Under the pieces are notes generated by a model. That model saw only the letters and a program-made list of their open reading frames with translations, was not told the DNA's origin and did not search any database. A program made the translations under genes and the position numbers. From Streptomyces sp. NBC_00306 (lineage in GTDB: Bacteria; Actinomycetota; Actinomycetes; Streptomycetales; Streptomycetaceae), in NCBI RefSeq assembly GCF_036169555.1, contig NZ_CP108032.1:434001-498000 (forward strand): a stretch of 64,000 nucleotides of DNA, in the 5' to 3' direction. Position 1 is the stretch's first letter, and each line of letters opens with the position of its first letter. Positions 59,380 to 64,000 of the stretch are shown here, one piece after another.

Positions 59380-60582
59380 GTGACGACCTCGAACGACGAC
59401 AGCATCCGCCCCTTCCGTATCGACATCCCGCAGAGCGAGCTCGACGACCTGCACGAACGTCTGGACCGCACCCGCTGGCCGGACGAACTGCCCGGGGCAG
59501 GCTGGGACTACGGAGTCCCGCTCGGTCACTTGCGGGAGCTCGTCAGGTACTGGCGGCACGAGTACGACTGGCGGGCGGCGGAGGCCGCACTCAACGCATG
59601 GCCGCAGTTCACCACGACGGTCGACGGGGCGACCATCCACTTCGCCCATCTCCGGTCCCCGGAGCCGGACGCGACACCCCTGATCGTCACGCACGGCTGG
59701 CCGGGCTCCGTCGTGGAGTTCGCCGCCGTCGCCGGCCCGTTGACCGATCCGCGGGCGCACGGAGGCGACCCGGCCGACGCCTTCCACCTGGTGATGCCCA
59801 GCATCCCCGGCTTCGGACTGTCCGGGCCGACGAAGGAGCGCGGCTGGGAGTTCCAGCGGGTGGCCGCCGCCTTCGGCGAGCTGATGGCGCGCCTGGGCTA
59901 CGAGCGGTACGGCACGCAGGGCGGCGACTGGGGTGCGGCCATCGCCCGTGAGCTCGGCCGCATCCACCGCGACCGGGTCATCGGTGTCCACCTCAACCTC
60001 CTGCCGGGTGCGGCCGCGCCCGAGGAGCCGGGCGCCGAGGTTCTGGCCGCCCTGAGCCCGGCGGAGCGCGAGCGGACGCACGCCTCCTGGGAGCGCAACA
60101 AGGTGTGGATCCGCGAGCGCCAGGGCTATGCCGACATCCAGGCGACACGGCCGCAGACCCTGGCGTACGGACTGACGGACTCCCCGGTCGGCCAGCTGGC
60201 CTGGATCGCGGAGAAGTTCCACGAGTGGACGGACAAGCGCGAACACCCCGAGGGCGCTGTCGACCGCGATCACCTGCTCACCAACGTGATGCTGTACTGG
60301 CTGACGCGTACGGCCGGATCGTCCGCCCGCATCTACTACGAGCGCGCACACGCGGCCTATTGGGGCATGCCGCCGGACGTGTCGGACGCGCCGACCGCGC
60401 TCGCCGTCTTCCCGATGGACAACTTCATTCCACTGCGCCACATCGGGGAGCGGACGAACACCTTCGTGCGCTGGACAGAGTTCGACCGCGGAGGGCATTT
60501 TCCGGCGATGGAGGTGCCGGATCTGCTGGTCGGCGACGTACGGGCGTTCTTCCGGAGCCTGGCCGGCCGACGTCAGGTCTGA
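59380..60582 (+). CDS. Epoxide hydrolase (EHN-domain, alpha/beta fold)
   Basis: A 400-residue microsomal/juvenile-hormone-type epoxide hydrolase. The EHN domain (about 1-110: FRIDIPQSELDDLHERLDRTRWPDELPG) precedes the alpha/beta hydrolase core with oxyanion HGWPGS, nucleophile Asp in GGDWGAA, and the C-terminal His in RGGHFPAMEVP. It opens epoxides to diols. The GTG at 59380 lacks a clear ribosome site; TAGCAT ends 8 nt before it, which would fit a leaderless message. The next gene is a nucleoside hydrolase. Confidence 0.9.
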   Translation: MTTSNDDSIRPFRIDIPQSELDDLHERLDRTRWPDELPGAGWDYGVPLGHLRELVRYWRHEYDWRAAEAALNAWPQFTTTVDGATIHFAHLRSPEPDATPLIVTHGWPGSVVEFAAVAGPLTDPRAHGGDPADAFHLVMPSIPGFGLSGPTKERGWEFQRVAAAFGELMARLGYERYGTQGGDWGAAIARELGRIHRDRVIGVHLNLLPGAAAPEEPGAEVLAALSPAERERTHASWERNKVWIRERQGYADIQATRPQTLAYGLTDSPVGQLAWIAEKFHEWTDKREHPEGAVDRDHLLTNVMLYWLTRTAGSSARIYYERAHAAYWGMPPDVSDAPTALAVFPMDNFIPLRHIGERTNTFVRWTEFDRGGHFPAMEVPDLLVGDVRAFFRSLAGRRQV

Positions 60583-60650
60583 TGTCCGCCCCGCGGGACG
60601 GGCCGAGGGGCACACTGAACACGCTGCCGATTCTGACGACGAGGAGCACC

Positions 60651-61616
60651 GTGCCGCCCGTTCCGATCATCATCGACTGCGATCCCGGACACGACGACGC
60701 CATCGCCATCATGCTCGCCGCGGGAGACCCGGCGATCGATCTGCTGGCCATCACGACCGTGGCCGGCAATCAGACGGTGGAGAAGACCACGCTCAACGCG
60801 CGCCGTGTCTGTACGGTCGCCGGCATCACCGACGTTCCCATCGCGGCGGGGTGCGCTCAGCCGCTCGTACAGCCCCTTCTCGTGGCGGAGGACGTCCATG
60901 GCGACTCGGGCATGGACGGCCCCCGGTTCGGGGAACCGACGGTGGACACGGTTCCCGAGCACGCAGTGGAGTTGATGTACCGGATCCTGACCGGGCATCC
61001 GGAGCCGGTGACCCTGGTGCCGACGGCGCCGTTGACGAACATCGCCCTCCTGCTGACCCGGTATCCCGATGCGGCGGGCCGTATCCGCGAGATCGTGCTG
61101 ATGGGCGGCTCCACGGAGCGTGGCAACCGGACCCCGGCCGCCGAGTTCAACATCCATGTCGATCCGGAGGCCGCGGACATCGTGTTCCGCAGTGGTGTGC
61201 CGGTCACGATGTGCGGCCTCAATGTCACGCACCAGGCTCCGGCAACCCCCGACGTATTGGCGCGGCTCGACGGACTGGACACGGAACTGAGCCGTATGTG
61301 CGTGGAGTTGATGACCTACTTCGCCTCCACGTACCAGCGGCTGTGGGGCTTCACCTCGCCGCCGGTGCACGATCCGGTGGCGGTGGCGCGGGTCATCGAT
61401 CCGGCGATCGTGCGGTGCGTCGACGCGCATGTCGCGGTCGAACTGCACGGCCGGTACACGCGCGGGGCGACGGTGGTGGATCTCCATCAGTATCTGGAGA
61501 GGCCGGTGAACGCGCGGGTCGCCGTGCACCTGGAGACCGAGTTGTTCTGGGACCGGGTGATCGCGGCGGTCGACACGCTCGGGCGCCGGACGGCGAGCCC
61601 GCCCGCATCAGCGTGA
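60651..61616 (+). CDS. Inosine-uridine-type nucleoside hydrolase
   Basis: A 321-residue Ca-dependent nucleoside hydrolase. The Asp cluster IIDCDPGHDDAIAI (about 6-19), VPTAPLTNIALL, GGSTERGNRTPAAEFNIHVDPEAA and CPHDP-like SPPVHDPVAVA match the family. It cleaves ribonucleosides to base and ribose in salvage. GTG at 60651 has GAGGAG directly upstream. It follows the epoxide hydrolase after 68 nt and could be co-transcribed. It ends before a strong bidirectional terminator. Confidence 0.92.
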   Translation: MPPVPIIIDCDPGHDDAIAIMLAAGDPAIDLLAITTVAGNQTVEKTTLNARRVCTVAGITDVPIAAGCAQPLVQPLLVAEDVHGDSGMDGPRFGEPTVDTVPEHAVELMYRILTGHPEPVTLVPTAPLTNIALLLTRYPDAAGRIREIVLMGGSTERGNRTPAAEFNIHVDPEAADIVFRSGVPVTMCGLNVTHQAPATPDVLARLDGLDTELSRMCVELMTYFASTYQRLWGFTSPPVHDPVAVARVIDPAIVRCVDAHVAVELHGRYTRGATVVDLHQYLERPVNARVAVHLETELFWDRVIAAVDTLGRRTASPPASA

Positions 61617-61658
61617 GGTCTGCGCCTGACGGGGGCGCCGGGCGGTGGATCCCCGCGC

Positions 61659-61695
61659 ACGGATGAGGCCCGGCCGATGGCCGGGCCTCATCCGT
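61659..61695. terminator. Bidirectional 17-bp hairpin
   Basis: ACGGATGAGGCCCGGCC (61659-61675), loop GAT, exact complement (61679-61695), between the convergent nucleoside hydrolase and the hypothetical gene on the minus strand. Confidence 0.85.
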
Positions 61696-61717
61696 CGACA
61701 GCCGTCAGTCACACGCT

Positions 61718-62368
61718 CTACAGACGCAGCAGTCGTTCCGTCATCTCGCGGTAGGAGCGCAGCGCAAGGCGCAGATCCTCGGTGTCCGCCTCCCTCGAGC
61801 CGCCCTTCCCCTCGCCGTGCCAGTCGGCGCGAAGGGCGCGGCGCTGCTCCGTGAGCGCGGTCGTGATCTTCTGGGCGGCGTCGTCCATGACCGCGGCCGC
61901 GTCCTCGACGGCGTGCCGCGGGGCGTCGACGAACCCGCTGAGGGAGTCGTGCAGACGACGGGCCAGCTTCTCCCGCTCATCCTGCGCGATCAGATGACCC
62001 GGTGTCTTGTGCTCCTGCGGCTCGGAGTGCGCGGGGCCGGCCGGAGCGCTGTGCGGAACCGGGGTGTCGTGGGACTCCGGAGTCCTGGGCACGTCCGTGG
62101 TCCCGATCCGCTGTGCGGTGGCGTCGGCGTCGGCCGCCACCGGACGGGCCGGTTCACGGGTGCCGGTCGCGGCGGCGGGCTCGACGAACGTCGCCGGTCC
62201 GGCGGGCTCGCGGGGCTCGACCGGTCGGCCGGAGTCCACAGGCTTCGCCGGCTCCAGCGGCTCGCCGGACTCGGGCCGTGCGCGGGACGTGGCCGGCTTC
62301 TCCGTCTCCAGCGGGTCGGGGGTACCGATGCGCTTCGGTGCCGGGACCTTCTCCTTTTCGTACGCCAT
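61718..62368 (-). CDS. Hypothetical protein with disordered Pro-rich N-terminus
   Basis: A 216-residue protein. The first about 120 residues are Pro/Glu/Ala/Thr-rich, likely disordered. From about 125 (QDEREKLARRLHDSLSGFVDAPRHAVEDAAAVMDDAAQKITTALTEQRRALRADW) it is a helical domain. Coupled to the upstream gene by TGATG. The family is not recognised; a role with the partner membrane protein is likely. Confidence 0.75.
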   Translation of the reverse strand: MAYEKEKVPAPKRIGTPDPLETEKPATSRARPESGEPLEPAKPVDSGRPVEPREPAGPATFVEPAAATGTREPARPVAADADATAQRIGTTDVPRTPESHDTPVPHSAPAGPAHSEPQEHKTPGHLIAQDEREKLARRLHDSLSGFVDAPRHAVEDAAAVMDDAAQKITTALTEQRRALRADWHGEGKGGSREADTEDLRLALRSYREMTERLLRL

Positions 62369-62982
62369 CACACGCCACTCCCCTTCGGCTTCAGCAGGTG
62401 GCCGCGGCGGCCGCTGTCGACAGGACGCTCACGGGTGGTGCGGGTGTCCTCGGGCCCGGCCGTGACCAGGGCCTCGAAGAGCGCGCGGGCCTCGACCATC
62501 GCCTCGCGCAGTTCCTCCGTGCTCGACTTGGCGCGGGTGGCCAGGTGCATACGGCGGTAGCCGCCGACGTGCTGGGCGTGGTGCACGGAGAGGGCGTCCA
62601 GGTGCTCGTCGTGCTGCGAGGCCTCGGGGAAGCCCCGGTCCCGAGCGAGACGGGCGACGAGCTTGTCCGCGTCGGCCACCGCCTGGGCCGGGGAGTCGAC
62701 GAACTGCTCCTGGAGACCGGCCCACTGGGCGACATACTGTTCGCGCGCCTCGTTGGCGAGGGGCTTCGGCCTCAGGTCACCGTGCCGCTTGACCCGTTCG
62801 TTCAGTTCGTGTTCCGTGGCCTTGGTGTCGCCGTCGTGGCGGGCGAGCACCCGGTCGTACTCGGGACCGAACCGGCGCTTGAGCCCCCGTCCGCCTCCCT
62901 TGCCCGGGCCGAGGTAGAACACCGCGGCGACGACGATCGCAACTACCGCGACCAGTGCGACGATGGTCAGGACTGTGGACAT
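62368..62982 (-). CDS. Membrane-anchored hypothetical protein
   Basis: A 204-residue protein with one N-terminal transmembrane helix (LTIVALVAVVAIVVAAVFYL) and a cytoplasmic helical domain (FGPEYDRVLARHDGDTKATEHELNERVKRHGDL, QWAGLQEQFVDSPAQAVADADKLV) containing several His (HDEHLDALSVHHAQH). The LQEQFVDSP...ADADKLV... pattern recurs in Streptomyces membrane proteins of unknown function. ATG at 62982 with GGGAAGG. Ends TGATG into the next gene. Confidence 0.8.
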   Translation of the reverse strand: MSTVLTIVALVAVVAIVVAAVFYLGPGKGGGRGLKRRFGPEYDRVLARHDGDTKATEHELNERVKRHGDLRPKPLANEAREQYVAQWAGLQEQFVDSPAQAVADADKLVARLARDRGFPEASQHDEHLDALSVHHAQHVGGYRRMHLATRAKSSTEELREAMVEARALFEALVTAGPEDTRTTRERPVDSGRRGHLLKPKGSGV

Positions 62983-63281
62983 GGCTGCCTTCCCGTATCA
63001 CGTGTCATGTGCCCAACTCGGTGAATTCGCTTGCTGGACGCCGTTCGAACGCCGGGTTGCCCGGATTGCAGCGGCCAAACCGGTGGTGCGAGGGCGCCCG
63101 TGCTCACGACGGACGGAAACACCGTCGGACGGAGTCGGACGAGCGAGAACACGCGGGGCGATGCCGGCCGGCTGTGGCACCGGCGGCTGTCCGGGTCAGC
63201 GGGTGGTACGCGAGGGCGGCGGGTCACGCGAGGTGATCGGTGAGGGGAGTCCTGACGGGCACATCAGGCGGTTCGGACAGG

Positions 63282-63503
63282 TCAGGCGGCGACGGTCAAC
63301 TGCCCACGGGAAGGCGGGGTGGTGGCGAGAGGACGGTGCGGCGGGATGATCTCACCGTCCGGCAGCAGCTCGCCGGTGTCGTCGAAGACGACCGTGCCGT
63401 TGCACAGGAGGCTCCAGCCCTGTTCGGGGTGGGCGGCGACGATACGTGCGGCGTCACGGTCGGGGTGGGCGGCGGTCGGGCAGGTGGGTCGGTGTGTGCA
63501 CAT
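63282..63503 (-). CDS. DUF5999 small protein
   Basis: A 73-residue protein (MCTHRPTCPTAAHPDRDAARIVAAHPEQGWSLLCNGTVVFDDTGELLPDG...) with paired Cys/His at the start (CTHRPTC) and LLCNG, probably metal binding. The opening and core match the Streptomyces DUF5999 family. GGAG lies 7 nt before the ATG. Function unknown. Confidence 0.9.
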   Translation of the reverse strand: MCTHRPTCPTAAHPDRDAARIVAAHPEQGWSLLCNGTVVFDDTGELLPDGEIIPPHRPLATTPPSRGQLTVAA

Positions 63504-63879
63504 CTCATGTCTCCGATTCCTGAATCTCCGGGTCTGTCTCTCATCGCGTCCGGACTCGTGTCGAGTCCGGGTCTCTCATCAAGGATGCTGCGCTCCGTAC
63601 GTCTTGTTTGTGTCACCGGATACGACCGGGCCGGCAACGAGAACTCATCGGATCGCGGCGGCCGTTCCGTGTTTCGTTCTGTGCTCCGTTCTCTGGTGCA
63701 CACGGTTTCGTCGTGCTCCGTTCCGTGGTGCACACGAGTCTGTCACCGGGGTCCGACAGTGCCGGCTCCGGCGATCTCGACACCTCGGAGAAAACTCTGC
63801 CGGAACCGATGAGTTCACGGCCACGGTCCCGTCTGCCTCGATGACACATGCAACCCGTCATGCGCCAGGAGGCAGCATC
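63504..63879. other. 376-bp gap with direct and inverted repeats
   Basis: GTGCTCCGTTC...GGTGCACACG occurs at 63681-63704 and 63713-63736 (period 32). GAACTCATCGG (63641-63651) is the exact reverse complement of CCGATGAGTTC (63806-63816); with flanks, CGWGAACTCATCGGWTC. The region must hold the DUF5999 promoter (minus) and that of the edge gene (plus). No gene is supported. Confidence 0.55.
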
Positions 63880-64000
63880 ATGACCACCACGACCCTCACC
63901 ACCGAACCCCGTACCTCCCGTGCGGCCCGCGTGTTCCGTGCCGCAGTGATCGCGCAGCCCGTGTGGCGGGCCGGAGTCGTCGCCGCCGTCGCGGGGGCGA
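63880..64000 (+). CDS. N-terminal fragment of a DUF6069-like membrane protein
   Basis: The ATG at 63880 has CAGGAGG upstream and the frame stays open to the window end (40 codons). It reads MTTTTLTTEPRTSRAARVFRAAV, then QPVWRAGVVAAVAGA, apparently the start of a transmembrane helix. Only tentatively DUF6069-like; the rest is outside. Confidence 0.6.
   Translation, partial: MTTTTLTTEPRTSRAARVFRAAVIAQPVWRAGVVAAVAGA

Noticed and set aside
57891..60615. Two long minus-strand frames (57891-59471, 59008-60615)
   Set aside because: Antisense to the coiled-coil and epoxide hydrolase genes; no start signals or domains.
1..64000. tRNA, rRNA, CRISPR arrays, IS elements or integrases
   Set aside because: I looked for cloverleaf-like, repeat-spacer and transposase patterns on both strands and saw none; short non-obvious tRNAs cannot be fully excluded without a covariance search.

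Overview
The window is chromosomal DNA of a Streptomyces or very close relative. The evidence is the very high GC with GC-rich third positions, the frequent GTG/TTG and apparently leaderless starts, 4-base start/stop overlaps, Streptomyces-specific small families (DUF5133, DUF5999, DUF6233, DUF6381, DUF6355 by recognition), a SapB (ram/amf) morphogen cluster, and rare TTA leucine codons placed in developmental genes. No tRNA, rRNA, CRISPR array, insertion sequence or integrase was found. Family names come from reading the sequence without database searches.

Region by region. 1-3.0 kb (minus): the crtE-crtI-crtB end of a carotenoid operon, with crtB running off the left edge. 3.1-13.9 kb: a carbohydrate locus. 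A minus-strand operon encodes a debranching-type glycosidase, a GH63/MGH1-like glycosidase, a TIM-barrel sugar isomerase/epimerase and an MDR-type dehydrogenase. It faces a plus-strand operon with a lipoprotein solute-binding protein, two permeases, a ROK regulator and a Gfo/Idh/MocA oxidoreductase. Three copies of an 8-bp box lie between them, and there is no local ATPase. 14-20.2 kb: a stand-alone murE-like ligase preceded by a possible leaderless leader peptide, several hypothetical genes, and a secreted LysM/transglycosylase protein behind a c-di-AMP (ydaO-type) riboswitch. 20.2-29.5 kb: a YheO-type regulator/PLP enzyme pair divergent from the ram cluster ramC-ramS-ramA-ramB, which is convergent with ramR. 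ramS (43 codons) is a near-perfect SapB precursor. Both ramC and ramR carry an in-frame TTA codon.

29.7-42.2 kb is a mosaic of small units: an orphan xylose-type binding protein, a PEP-mutase-family protein, a streptogrisin-like protease with a DasR-like palindrome upstream, a MarR pair, a TetR/SRPBCC pair, an ATP-grasp protein, a phosphoesterase, a TetR/SDR pair with three palindromic operators, and a Tat-exported probable glycoside hydrolase. 42.3-49.7 kb: two large SpoIIE-type phosphatase/ATPase signalling proteins flank a membrane protein that fuses sigma-factor-like, zinc-finger anti-sigma-like and ricin-lectin domains. 49.8-53.7 kb: small stress/envelope proteins, including a holin-like/DUF3618/DUF4235 operon. 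53.8-58 kb: two MFS exporters. The first has a 6-codon leaderless upstream ORF and a hairpin over its ribosome-binding site. The second is preceded by a TetR gene and paired palindromic operators. 58-64 kb: a coiled-coil protein, an epoxide hydrolase, a nucleoside hydrolase, two coupled hypothetical genes, a DUF5999 protein and the start of a membrane protein.

The most notable points are the translational-attenuator architecture before the first MFS gene, the double TTA gating of the SapB cluster, the sigma/anti-sigma/lectin fusion between two phosphatases, the c-di-AMP riboswitch, and several well-defined operator sets.
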